Part shown: positions 6,951-14,963 of the stretch, one piece after another
Layout of the letters: every line of letters starts with the position of its first letter
Position numbering within the stretch: the first letter of the stretch is position 1
Assembly (NCBI GenBank): GCA_937967805.1
Contig: CALBTC010000372.1
Span: 1 to 15,047, forward strand
Reading direction: 5' to 3'
From: an uncultured Anaerolineaceae bacterium
GTDB lineage: Bacteria; Chloroflexota; Anaerolineae; Promineifilales; Promineifilaceae
Length of the DNA stretch: 15,047 nucleotides
Program-made: the position numbers and the translations under genes
Notes under the pieces: model-generated
Seen by the model: only the letters and a program-made list of their open reading frames with translations
The model's database searches: none
What the model was told of the DNA's origin: nothing

Positions 6951-7877
6951 ATGGCTACCGCACAAACAACACTCACCCAGGCACGCGAGCCATCTCGGTG
7001 GCAAAGGATGTGGAAAAGCATCTCCATTGTCTTTGAGTCACGCGTGGCTACCGTTGGCCTGGCAATCATTTTGTTCTGGCTTTTACTTGGCTTCACTTCT
7101 TTTTTCTGGACGCCGTTTGAGCCAAACGCCTCTGAGTTTACGCAAAATTTGCCGCCCAACAGCACCAACTGGCTGGGCACCGATCATCTTGGCCGCGACG
7201 TTTTGTCTCGCTTGATGCAGGGCACGCAAGTCATCTTGCTCAAGACGCGCCCGCCTGGGGATGCCGATTGGTTTATTCCCGGTGGTGTTGCCCTTTGGGG
7301 TGTATTTGGCTCATTGCTGCTGGGCACCTTTTTTGGTTTAAATGCCGGATATCGCGGCGGCTGGACCGACCAGATAATTATGCAAATCCTGGACGCGCTC
7401 ATTGCCTTCCCGGTTATTGTGCTTTATCTGGTGATTATCGCCGCGTTAGGACCCAGTGATATGGTGGTGATCTTAGCCATCACCATTACGGGGGCACCGG
7501 GCATTGCCCGCCTGGTGCGCAGCCTGGCGCTGGACATTAAAACGCGCGACTATATTCGCGCCGCCGAAACGCGCGGTGAAAGCGCCTGGTTCATTATGTA
7601 TCGGGAAATTTTACCTAACGCGCGCGGTCCCATTTTGGTTGACGCCATGCTGCGCGTGGGCTACGCTATTTTTGCTATCGGTACCCTCGGCTTTTTGGGT
7701 CTAGGGCTGCCGCCGCCCGATCCAGACTGGGGCAATATGGTCAATGAAGCACGCAAACACATCTTTACGAATCAATGGGCCGTGATATGGCCGGCGCTGG
7801 CGATTGCCACGCTGGTGATTGGTCTAAACCTGTTCGCCGATGGATTGCGCGAAGAGCTAACAAGATTTCAAAAATAG
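6951..7877 (+). CDS. ABC transporter permease, DppC-like
   Basis: The second membrane subunit, 308 residues. It has an N-terminal cytoplasmic segment, helix 1 (about 33-52), the DppC/OppC hallmark LGTDHLGRDVLSRLMQG (75-91), four or five further helices and the EAA loop (DYIRAAETRGESAWF, then REILPNARGPI; about 200-228). The C-terminal PPPDPDWGNMVNEAR (254-268) is also typical. About 17 residues (98-114, KTRPPGDADWFIPGGVA) appear inserted between the hallmark and the next helix, a smaller counterpart of the insertion in its partner. It starts 9 bp after the DppB-like stop behind AGGAGAAGAT and ends 3 bp before the ATPase ATG, so the three are translationally coupled. Substrate is undetermined. 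Confidence 0.94.
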   Translation: MATAQTTLTQAREPSRWQRMWKSISIVFESRVATVGLAIILFWLLLGFTSFFWTPFEPNASEFTQNLPPNSTNWLGTDHLGRDVLSRLMQGTQVILLKTRPPGDADWFIPGGVALWGVFGSLLLGTFFGLNAGYRGGWTDQIIMQILDALIAFPVIVLYLVIIAALGPSDMVVILAITITGAPGIARLVRSLALDIKTRDYIRAAETRGESAWFIMYREILPNARGPILVDAMLRVGYAIFAIGTLGFLGLGLPPPDPDWGNMVNEARKHIFTNQWAVIWPALAIATLVIGLNLFADGLREELTRFQK

Positions 7878-7880
7878 GAT

Positions 7881-9995
7881 ATGGCGATGGAATGGCAGGT
7901 AGACGATAAAAAAGCATCAGTTTTAAAAGTAGAGGATGTTGCCGTTGCTTACAAGGTTCGTGGCGGAGAAATTGAGGCGGTGCAAAATGTCTCGTTTGAC
8001 ATTCGCCGCGGTGAATCTTTTGGCATTGTCGGCGAATCAGGCTGTGGTAAAAGCACGATGGCCTGGGCCATTGTGAACTTTTTGGGTGCCAACGGCTATG
8101 TGAAGCGCGGCAGCATCAAATTCCAGGGCCAGGAATTGGTGGGCAAAAGCGGCGAGGAGCTGCGACAGCTTCGCGGCGACCAGATTGCAATGGTATTTCA
8201 GGACCCTATGCAGGCGCTGAACCCCTCCATGACGCTGGGCGACCAGATGAAAGAAGTGCTCACGGTCCATCGGGGTATCGGCGATAAGGAAGCGGCCAAA
8301 CGGTGTGTGGAAATGCTGGAACGGGTATATATGCCCGATGCGGCTAACGTGATGAAGCGGTATCCGCACCAAATTTCCGGTGGACAGCAGCAGCGCGTGG
8401 TCATTGCCATGGCGCTGTTGAATAATCCGGCGCTGTTGATTATGGACGAGCCGACAACGGCGTTGGACGTGACGGTGGAAGCGGCCGTTCTCGACCTAAT
8501 CGCCGAACTGCGCCGGGACTTTGACACGGCCATCATGTACATTACCCATAATTTGGGGGTGGTGGCCCGCGTCTGCACCCGCGTGGGTGTGATGTATGCC
8601 GGCGAAATGGTGGAGCGGGCTGAAATCAAGCAGCTTTTTGAGTCGCCGCAGCATCCTTACACGCAGGGGCTGCTTCGCTGCGTGCCCAAGCTGGGTGCCG
8701 ACAAGTCCGGCAGCATCTTGTATCCTATTCGCGGACGGGTCCCGGCACCCAACAACCGGCCGATGGGCTGCATGTACACACCCCGCTGCGACTATGCGCA
8801 GGACCGGTGTGTGGAAGAACGGCCGCAGTTACGCACGATGATGAATGGTACGGCCGTGCGCTGCCACTTTGCTGAAGAGATAGACCCCAGCCAATGGGTA
8901 CCCAGCGAAGAGGTAAAGCCCGCCGTGGACATCACCCAAGAAGTCGAAAGTGATGAAACCCTGCTGGAAGTACAAAATCTGCAGAAATATTACGAGGTGA
9001 AGGGAACTTCTTTGCGGGACGTGTTGGGGTTTGGCGAGCCACGCTATGTAAAAGCGGTGGAAAACGCCAGCTTCAACGTGAAAAAAGGGAAGACGCTGGG
9101 CGTCGTGGGCGAATCAGGCTGCGGCAAAAGCACGCTCATAAAAACCTTGATTGGCCTCGAAGACAGCACCGGCGGCGACGCCTCCTTTATGGGCTTTGAT
9201 ATTACCGGCGATTTGGACACCCGCAATGAAAAATTGATCCAAGAACTGCAAATGGTGTTCCAAAATCCTGATTCTACGATGAATCCTTCATACACCGTCG
9301 GCCAGCAAATCGGCCGCCCCATGGAGCGGTTTGGCACTGTACCTAAAAAGGAGATTCGCAGCGAGGTGATTAAGCTGCTGGAGGCGATGCGGCTGGGGGC
9401 CAACTATTACAACCGGCTGCCGCGCCAGCTTAGCGGTGGTGAAAAGCAGCGCGTTGGCATCGCCCGCGCCCTGGCCAGCCGCCCCGACCTGGTGCTGTGC
9501 GACGAACCGGTGAGCGCACTGGATGTTTCTGTGCAGGCGGCGCTGCTCAACCTGCTGCTGGAAGTGCAGCATGAGTACAATACCACGATGATTTTCATCG
9601 CCCACGATTTGTCTGTGGTGCGCTTCTTCTCAGACGACGTGGCGGTGATGTATCTGGGCCAGATTATGGAGATTGGTCCGGCTGAGGCGATTTACGCCCC
9701 GCCCTACCATCCTTATACGGAGGCGCTGCTTTCGGCCGTACCCATTCCCGATCCCACCGCCAAGCAAAAACATATTCGGCTGGATGGAACGGTGCCCAGT
9801 GCCATCAGCCCGCCCAGTGGCTGCCGATTCCATACTCGCTGCCCCCGTCGCCAACTGCTGCCAGATGGCGGCAAGGTGTGCGAAGAAGAGATTCCACCAT
9901 GGCGCGAGCTGGAAAACGGGCACAGGATTTTCTGCCACATTCCGGAAGAAACCCTGCGCACGTTTGATCCAGTGATTTCGACGGCCGCAAGCTAA
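7881..9995 (+). CDS. Fused double ABC ATPase (DppD-DppF type)
   Basis: A 704-residue protein with two complete nucleotide-binding domains that would drive the importer as one chain. Domain 1: Walker A GESGCGKST (51-59), Q-loop Gln107, signature ISGGQQQR (165-172), Walker B LLIMDEP (185-191), switch His223. Domain 2: Walker A (410-418), Gln461, signature LSGGEKQR (517-524), Walker B LVLCDEP (537-543), His575. Each is followed by the oligopeptide-transporter C-terminal region with an HPYT motif and a four-cysteine set (Cys297/303/310/328 and Cys648/654/667/685). Related Cys-rich tails have been linked to an iron-sulfur cluster in a mycobacterial DppD (known of the family, not shown here). All motifs needed for two ATP sites are intact. 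The true start may be the ATG at 7887, 7 nt after AGGA (7876-7879), rather than 7881. DppD and DppF are more usually separate proteins. Confidence 0.95.
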   Translation: MAMEWQVDDKKASVLKVEDVAVAYKVRGGEIEAVQNVSFDIRRGESFGIVGESGCGKSTMAWAIVNFLGANGYVKRGSIKFQGQELVGKSGEELRQLRGDQIAMVFQDPMQALNPSMTLGDQMKEVLTVHRGIGDKEAAKRCVEMLERVYMPDAANVMKRYPHQISGGQQQRVVIAMALLNNPALLIMDEPTTALDVTVEAAVLDLIAELRRDFDTAIMYITHNLGVVARVCTRVGVMYAGEMVERAEIKQLFESPQHPYTQGLLRCVPKLGADKSGSILYPIRGRVPAPNNRPMGCMYTPRCDYAQDRCVEERPQLRTMMNGTAVRCHFAEEIDPSQWVPSEEVKPAVDITQEVESDETLLEVQNLQKYYEVKGTSLRDVLGFGEPRYVKAVENASFNVKKGKTLGVVGESGCGKSTLIKTLIGLEDSTGGDASFMGFDITGDLDTRNEKLIQELQMVFQNPDSTMNPSYTVGQQIGRPMERFGTVPKKEIRSEVIKLLEAMRLGANYYNRLPRQLSGGEKQRVGIARALASRPDLVLCDEPVSALDVSVQAALLNLLLEVQHEYNTTMIFIAHDLSVVRFFSDDVAVMYLGQIMEIGPAEAIYAPPYHPYTEALLSAVPIPDPTAKQKHIRLDGTVPSAISPPSGCRFHTRCPRRQLLPDGGKVCEEEIPPWRELENGHRIFCHIPEETLRTFDPVISTAAS

Positions 9996-10054
9996 CATCC
10001 TTGCAAGAATAACGGGAAATCTGTAAAAATGAACCTACAGGAAGGGAACAAAAC

Positions 10055-10714
10055 ATGCTCGTTAAAGATTGTATGACCAGACACCCAATCATCATCTCGC
10101 CATCAACCAAAGTCATTGAAGCCCAAAAAATAATGACCGAAAATCATATTCGTCACTTGCCTGTTACCTCAGACGGCAAACTGCTGAAAGGATTAATCAC
10201 CCGCACACGACTTTCGTTAAAGCCGGACATGCTGGGCAGCCTGGATATGTGGGAAATTTCACGGCATTTAAGCAATCTGTCGGTTAAAGAAGTAATGGTC
10301 AAAAAAGACAAAGTGTTCACCATTGAGTCAGACCGCACCATTGAGCGCGCCGCTAAAATGATGGCTGATCACAAAATTGGCTGTCTTCCCGTTATTGATA
10401 GTGACGGGGCGGTAGAAGGAATTATTTCCGAGGTCGATGTGCTGCGTTCTTACCAGGAAATGTTAGGCTTACCGATGGATGGCCTGCGCGTGACCGTGCG
10501 CATGCCGGACAAAAATGGTGAATTCACCAAGTTGATGAAGGTGTTGGGAGATAATGGTTGGGGCGTGATGGGTATTGGCACGTACCCGACGCCGCGCAAA
10601 GAGGGGTGGTACGATGTAGTGCTAAAAATTCCGCGCGTTACGGCCGAACAAGTACGTGGGACATTTAGCCAAATTGAAACACAGGAAGTGGTTGATATAC
10701 GGGAAGTTGTCTAA
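10055..10714 (+). CDS. CBS-CBS-ACT domain protein, possible regulator of the importer
   Basis: A 219-residue cytoplasmic protein with two CBS repeats and a C-terminal ACT-like domain. CBS1 (about 1-53) begins VKDCMTRHPIIISPS and contains HIRHLPV. CBS2 (about 76-133) begins VKEVMVKKDKVFTIES and contains KIGCLPVIDSDG. The ACT-like part (about 143-215, LRVTVRMPDKNGEFTKL then VLGDNGWGVMGIGTY) resembles the tail of AcuB-type proteins. CBS pairs usually bind adenine nucleotides and ACT domains bind amino acids, so it may sense energy or amino-acid state. It follows the ATPase by 59 bp with no terminator between and a strong ribosome site (GGAAGGG), so it belongs to the same transcript. By analogy with CBS domains gating some ABC importers it may control this transporter, but that is inference. 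Confidence 0.88.
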   Translation: MLVKDCMTRHPIIISPSTKVIEAQKIMTENHIRHLPVTSDGKLLKGLITRTRLSLKPDMLGSLDMWEISRHLSNLSVKEVMVKKDKVFTIESDRTIERAAKMMADHKIGCLPVIDSDGAVEGIISEVDVLRSYQEMLGLPMDGLRVTVRMPDKNGEFTKLMKVLGDNGWGVMGIGTYPTPRKEGWYDVVLKIPRVTAEQVRGTFSQIETQEVVDIREVV

Positions 10715-10744
10715 TCTTCGTTGGGAACAATCACACACGAGGTG

Positions 10745-10774
10745 AAAGAGAGGGTGAAATGCCTTCTCTTTTTT
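10745..10774 (+). terminator. Rho-independent terminator of the importer operon
   Basis: AAAGAGAGGG (10745-10754) pairs with CCTTCTCTTT (10762-10771) through nine Watson-Crick pairs and one G-U pair across a 7-nt loop, running into a T-run (10769-10774). It lies 30 bp after the CBS protein stop. Its last bases overlap the stop codon of the convergent minus-strand gene. Confidence 0.8.
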
Positions 10775-11198
10775 ATTTGAAGGTTGTGGTGCGGGAAACA
10801 AACACCATCTGACCCTCAGGCGTACCGCAAATGACGACGCTCACGTATCGTTCTGCACGAAAGAAATCGTCATCGGATTCCAGCAAAATGCAGGTGCCGT
10901 TGGCCCGCGCTTCGGCTCCTGTGTTAAATTTGAGGGAGTACCATTCGTAGACCGCCCGAAAGCCATCATCGGTACGGAAGGTATCATGCCAGCGGTAGGA
11001 GCGGGGTAAGCTTTTATAATTGCTGTGGGATGCGATGGGAATGGAACCTGGATATTGAGCCTGCTGCCGATCTTGTTTAATGAGGCTAACCAGACCAAAG
11101 CCAACGGCAAACATGAAAATTAGACACAAAACAGCGAAACCGACCAGGAGCCGCTGGTTGTAGGTGCTCTCATCAGAATGGGAATTTGAAGCATTCAT
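10773..11198 (-). CDS. Small single-pass membrane protein of unknown function
   Basis: I do not recognise a named family. From the ATG at 11198 it has 141 residues: a short polar N-terminus (MNASNSHSDESTYNQR), one membrane helix (about 17-40, LLVGFAVLCLIFMFAVGFGL), then an extracytoplasmic domain of about 100 residues. That domain has aromatic and acidic patches (YRWHDTF, YEWYSLKF), a segment EARANGTCILLESDDDFF and a C-terminal strand pattern VSVVICGTPEGQMVFVS. Cys103 and Cys124 could form a disulfide outside. A longer reading from GTG 11270 adds 24 residues inside the divergent gene and is less likely. It is convergent with the importer operon and head-to-head with the MAL-like gene. Confidence 0.65.
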   Translation of the reverse strand: MNASNSHSDESTYNQRLLVGFAVLCLIFMFAVGFGLVSLIKQDRQQAQYPGSIPIASHSNYKSLPRSYRWHDTFRTDDGFRAVYEWYSLKFNTGAEARANGTCILLESDDDFFRAERYVSVVICGTPEGQMVFVSRTTTFK

Positions 11199-12420
11199 GA
11201 CAGATAGTCCAACGATTTCAACCTTGTTAACGGTGCCAACTTTGGCGGCCAACGGCCGTTCCCAACTCACGGTCGGTTTGCAGCTAAGTGACGGTCAGCG
11301 GTTTTGGGCCGATTGTGTCGATGTGCCGGCGGCATCTCGGTTGGGGGAGACGGCCGTTTTTGATCCCGCTCAGGCCGCCAGCCACGTGCAAAACCTGGTG
11401 CAGCCCGTGTGGCAAGATCAACCGGTTACTGCGTTTCGGCCGTTGGCCCAGATGCTGCTGCCGCTCATGGAGCCATTCAGCTACAGGCGCACCGTTTCGC
11501 CTGAACCGGCCACCGGTGCCGTTTCGCGCCGCAGCCTCCTCACCGGTGTTTTAGCGGGGGAAGCAGCACCAGAACCACGTTTGGAAGAGGTGACTGTTGA
11601 ACGGCCGTTACATCCAGCCCTGCAATATGGTCTAACGGCGGCGCTGCTGCCAACGGTGGCGGCGGTAAATCGAGAGTCGGTGGCGGCATTGGTGGCGCGG
11701 GAATATGGGGGGAAGTTGGCGGAAACGGCCGTTCCCCTGCAAATCGCCCTCGATGATGAGACCCTACAAACGGCCCGCATCATCCTCACCACACACGTTG
11801 CCTCTTTGAGTTATACCACAAGCAAAAACAAGCACAAAGCCACGCTGGGGGCCAACGGCGAACGGCTGCAAAAGCACATCCGGCAGGTGGCTGCCTGGCT
11901 GCCCACCGTCGATACAGCATTTCAGCCAGCCCTCCACCTTAATTTGCGGGATAGTTTTCGTGAACTGTTTGACAATGACGAGGGCAAAGTTTTAGGCGCG
12001 CTGGTTGGCCTGGAGCAGGCAGCCAAACCGTACACTTTGCACATACAAAATCCGGTCTGGCAAGACAGTCGCGAAGCGCAGCTACAATCGCTGCAGAAGC
12101 TCAAGGGCTACCTGGCGTTTCGCCGCCTCAAGCTCAAACTAGTGGCCGACGCCTGGGTGGATTCGCTGGCCGACGTGACGGACTTTGCCAATTCTGAACT
12201 GTGCCACATGGTGCATGTTGCGCTGCCCAGGCTGGGGAATTTGGACGAGGGGATTACGGCCGTGTTCCACCTGAAATCCCAAAGCCACCCCATTATCCTC
12301 TCTGGCGCAGACAATTGGCTAACAAGCCACATTGCCCTGGCCACCCAACCTACCATCCTCGGCGGCTCTCCCCAATGCCATTATAATGAAATGCAAAAAT
12401 TTCTAATGAGATTAGACTAA
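11197..12420 (+). CDS. Methylaspartate ammonia-lyase-like protein (enolase superfamily), probable pseudoenzyme
   Basis: A 407-residue protein that tracks methylaspartate ammonia-lyase (MAL) over its length: LTVGLQLSDGQRFWADC (24-40) against the MAL N-domain, RPLHPALQYGLTAALL (136-151) for HTAIRYGxxQAL, VPLQIALDD (179-187) for xPIFAQSGDD, TLGANGERL (216-224), LEQAAKPYTLHIQNP (272-286), KLVADAW (314-320) and SELCHMVHVALPRLGNLDE (333-351). In MAL the metal ligands are Asp, Glu and Asp and the bases are His194 and Lys331 (C. tetanomorphum numbering). By eye the first Asp is Asn249, the Glu is Gln284, only the third Asp remains (Asp318), Lys331 is Ala342, Gln329 is His340, Thr-Cys is Ala371-Asp372, and no His is obvious for His194. 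Normal lyase activity is therefore unlikely. A GTG at 11164 behind AGGAG is an alternative start. Five ACGGCCGT octamers lie inside. Confidence 0.75.
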   Translation: MTDSPTISTLLTVPTLAANGRSQLTVGLQLSDGQRFWADCVDVPAASRLGETAVFDPAQAASHVQNLVQPVWQDQPVTAFRPLAQMLLPLMEPFSYRRTVSPEPATGAVSRRSLLTGVLAGEAAPEPRLEEVTVERPLHPALQYGLTAALLPTVAAVNRESVAALVAREYGGKLAETAVPLQIALDDETLQTARIILTTHVASLSYTTSKNKHKATLGANGERLQKHIRQVAAWLPTVDTAFQPALHLNLRDSFRELFDNDEGKVLGALVGLEQAAKPYTLHIQNPVWQDSREAQLQSLQKLKGYLAFRRLKLKLVADAWVDSLADVTDFANSELCHMVHVALPRLGNLDEGITAVFHLKSQSHPIILSGADNWLTSHIALATQPTILGGSPQCHYNEMQKFLMRLD

Positions 12421-12440
12421 CCGGCCCAGGTTAAAAACAT

Positions 12441-14963
12441 TTACTGATTATCGCTGTTGTAATCCAGATCGGCCTGCTGGGCGCAGGCGTCTGCCTGCTC
12501 GAACGTCGGCTCGGTAAGCTCGGACAGGCAGGCCAGGTACTGCTGGCTGTGTGACTGGGCTTCGGCCAGCAGCGTGTTCAAGTCCCCACCCGCAGACGCC
12601 GCTTCGGCCGCTTCTTGCAGCCAGAAATACAGAGGGAACTTTTCGCCAAAAGAGACAAGATTTTCGCCCGGCTGTGAGGCAGCCAGGTGGCGGGCCAGCG
12701 CCTCGCGGAAGACCGCCGCATTCTCCGGACCAACCTCATTTTGCCAACTGCGGCTGTTGGCTACCGATTGGCGGGCAGGAACGGCCGTCATCGCGTCCGT
12801 TCGCGTTGTCAGGTACTCAATCCACTGCACACAGGCGGTGGGATCTTCAACCCGGTTGGAAACGAAAAGCGCATTTTGCCAGGGCGCGGACAAAAGGGTG
12901 TTATTGAGCTGGGGCAGCGGCAGGACGGCAAACGGTTCCGGAACCCCGAGGGCAATGGGCCGGTCATCGCTGCGCGTGGTCCACAGGGCAGCACGGCCGT
13001 TCTGGATCAGCGAACTACGCTCGTCAAAGTTTTCACCGGGCAGGGTGGCATACAGAGCGTTTTGCTGTATCCAGGTGACATATTGGCTGACAACGGCCGT
13101 TACTGCCGGATCGGTCAGATTCACTGTGCCCGCCGCCACGTCCCAGGGCCGCATTCCCTGTTCCAACAGCAGCATCTCGACAACTTCTGGGCCGGCCAGC
13201 ACGTCGAATGCAGAAGAAATGAAGCCGTAGACGGGCGGATCGCTCGTCTGGCCTAATTGAGCCGCCGTATTTAGCAAATCGCTGAAGGTCCAATCGGCCG
13301 TGGGCAGGGGCACACCATGCTCGTTAAAACGGTTTTCATTGTAGCGTACCACAATCGGATTCAGTTCCAGGGGCAGGCCCAACAAGGCATCGTTTGACTG
13401 AAGCACAGCCAACGTTTCCGGCGCGTAATCAGCCAGCGTCTCCGGCGCAATCAATCCCGACAAATCCAGCACGTTCACAGTGACATTCGAGGGTGTCAGA
13501 CCAATGCCAAACCAGGAGAAACAGTCAAACTGCTCCGCCACGTCTCCCATTGTGAACGCGCCGCCCGCCCCTACCCGTGCATTGAACGAGACATCGACAA
13601 TAATGTCCGGATGGGTCTGGCGGAAGGCGTTGGCAGCCTCTGCCAGGCGGAACTGGTCGCCGTAGAAGCGAATAGTGGTTGGACCTGTTTCGGGCGGCGG
13701 TGAGGCGATGACGGGTATGGTCGCTTCTGCCTCGGTTGTTGCGTTGGCCTGGGTGACGGGGGCAGCCTGGGCCAGGGCGTCTGCCAGGGGCACGCCGGCC
13801 ACAACGTGCTGGCGCAGCGCTGGCAGTAAAGCGTCTGCCTGGCCGCGCCGGCTGCTAAACCAGGCGTGGTTAATGGCCACCAAGGTGGCGCTGTCGGTCG
13901 GCACACTGTTTTCATTAAAGTTGTTCGAGATAAGACGATTGGCGGGCACGCTGCCGGCTGACAGTTCCGGTGGATTGTAGACAAGGTATTGCAGCCAGCG
14001 CCAGGCGGCTTCCCGCTGGTCGCTGCCGCGGCTGATGACCAGGCAGGTCGGCTCGGCGGGATTTGTAGTTGTGAGATCGCCCAGCGGCGGCACGGGCAGC
14101 CGGCCCAGTGAGTCGCCCAGCCCAAGCTGGCGCGCCTCTAACGCAGCGGGATTATCCAGCCACAGACCAACGCGGCCGTTGGCAATCAACAGTTCCAACT
14201 CTGCCGGATTCACATCGGCCACGTGCCCGGCAGCGATCAGGTTCGCCACGTCTTGAAGGTATGGTTGCATATCGGCGGGGGCGATAGTGTCGTTTTCCGC
14301 CAGGCTGGTGGCGATTAACGGCCGTAACAAACTTAACAACCCATCCACATCACCAAAGCCATAACGATTGCCGTCACCTCTGCTCAATGCCGCGATCGTT
14401 TGCACCAGATCAGGCCAGGTCCAGTCGGCGGCGGGCACGGTTACGCCAGCCTCGGCCAAAACGGTCCGGTCAAAATAAATAAATGAGGGGCTGAAGCTGA
14501 GCGGCAGGCCGTAAACATATTCGTTCTCCTGGCAGCCTTGCAGCGCCCCGGCAAAAAAGTCCTGCGGATTGAGGTCCGTACTAGTTAGCAGCCGGTCGGC
14601 CAGGTTGACGTAGCCGGCGGTGCTGGCAGAACCGCCTGGCAAAACGGCCGCATCTGCCTGCGTCGCCGGGTCGCTGCCTGGGGAGAGGGTGATGACCTGC
14701 ACGGTAACGTCCGGGTTCAAGCCATTGAATAAGGCAGCAACCAGCTCGTAACGGCTGCGCTGGGCCGGCGGTGCGGCAAAGGTAAGGGTGATTGGCTCCG
14801 TGGCGCTGCTGGCAGAAATTGTGGCGTTGGGCACGGCCGTTTCCGTCGGGCTGGTGCTGGTTTGCTCACCGCGGCCAAACTGCCACCACAGGGCCACGGC
14901 GGCAATAAGCACTACCGCAGCTACAGCAGCCATTGTTTTGAGAGAGAGCTTTACATTTTGCAT
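12441..14963 (-). CDS. Membrane-anchored tandem extracellular solute-binding protein (two family-1-like domains)
   Basis: An 840-residue protein with one N-terminal membrane helix (about 11-28, MAAVAAVVLIAAVALWW) without a lipobox cysteine, a Ser/Thr linker (33-56), and two family-1-like (sugar-type) binding-protein domains at about 57-400 and 428-800. They are joined by a Thr/Pro/Ala linker (401-427). The repeat is clear where YGLPLSFSPSFIYFDRTVLA (151-170) plus ADWTWPDLVQTIAAL (179-193) matches LGLPLELNPIVVRYNENRF (528-546) plus ADWTFSDLLNTAAQL (556-570). The two copies are diverged, so the duplication is old. ATG 14963 is chosen because GAGG lies 9 nt upstream; the frame stays open for 28 more codons to the window edge but these lack family features. 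No permease or ATPase adjoins it here. It could be an orphan receptor or a sensor; the ligand is unknown. It is convergent with the MAL-like gene (20-bp gap). Confidence 0.85.
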   Translation of the reverse strand: MQNVKLSLKTMAAVAAVVLIAAVALWWQFGRGEQTSTSPTETAVPNATISASSATEPITLTFAAPPAQRSRYELVAALFNGLNPDVTVQVITLSPGSDPATQADAAVLPGGSASTAGYVNLADRLLTSTDLNPQDFFAGALQGCQENEYVYGLPLSFSPSFIYFDRTVLAEAGVTVPAADWTWPDLVQTIAALSRGDGNRYGFGDVDGLLSLLRPLIATSLAENDTIAPADMQPYLQDVANLIAAGHVADVNPAELELLIANGRVGLWLDNPAALEARQLGLGDSLGRLPVPPLGDLTTTNPAEPTCLVISRGSDQREAAWRWLQYLVYNPPELSAGSVPANRLISNNFNENSVPTDSATLVAINHAWFSSRRGQADALLPALRQHVVAGVPLADALAQAAPVTQANATTEAEATIPVIASPPPETGPTTIRFYGDQFRLAEAANAFRQTHPDIIVDVSFNARVGAGGAFTMGDVAEQFDCFSWFGIGLTPSNVTVNVLDLSGLIAPETLADYAPETLAVLQSNDALLGLPLELNPIVVRYNENRFNEHGVPLPTADWTFSDLLNTAAQLGQTSDPPVYGFISSAFDVLAGPEVVEMLLLEQGMRPWDVAAGTVNLTDPAVTAVVSQYVTWIQQNALYATLPGENFDERSSLIQNGRAALWTTRSDDRPIALGVPEPFAVLPLPQLNNTLLSAPWQNALFVSNRVEDPTACVQWIEYLTTRTDAMTAVPARQSVANSRSWQNEVGPENAAVFREALARHLAASQPGENLVSFGEKFPLYFWLQEAAEAASAGGDLNTLLAEAQSHSQQYLACLSELTEPTFEQADACAQQADLDYNSDNQ

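Larger units (their letters stand above)
1604..14840. repeat. Dispersed palindromic octamer ACGGCCGT (about 19 copies)
   Basis: Exact copies were read at 1604, 1770, 2270, 2359, 2883, 3095, 3366, 6562, 8860, 11252, 11350, 11601, 11725, 12256, 12781, 12993, 13093, 14318 and 14833 (first base of each). Many extend to AACGGCCGTT. They occur in coding and non-coding DNA and in different reading frames (Thr-Ala-Val, Asn-Gly-Arg, Arg-Pro-Leu). Random expectation for one such 8-mer in 15 kb is well under one. Only two fall inside the importer operon. The count is by eye. Confidence 0.75.

Noticed and set aside
12574..13230. 218-codon plus-strand open frame, with other long antisense frames at 12687-13256 and 13571-14125
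   Set aside because: All lie over the tandem binding-protein gene, whose two domains are well supported; these are GC-driven shadows.
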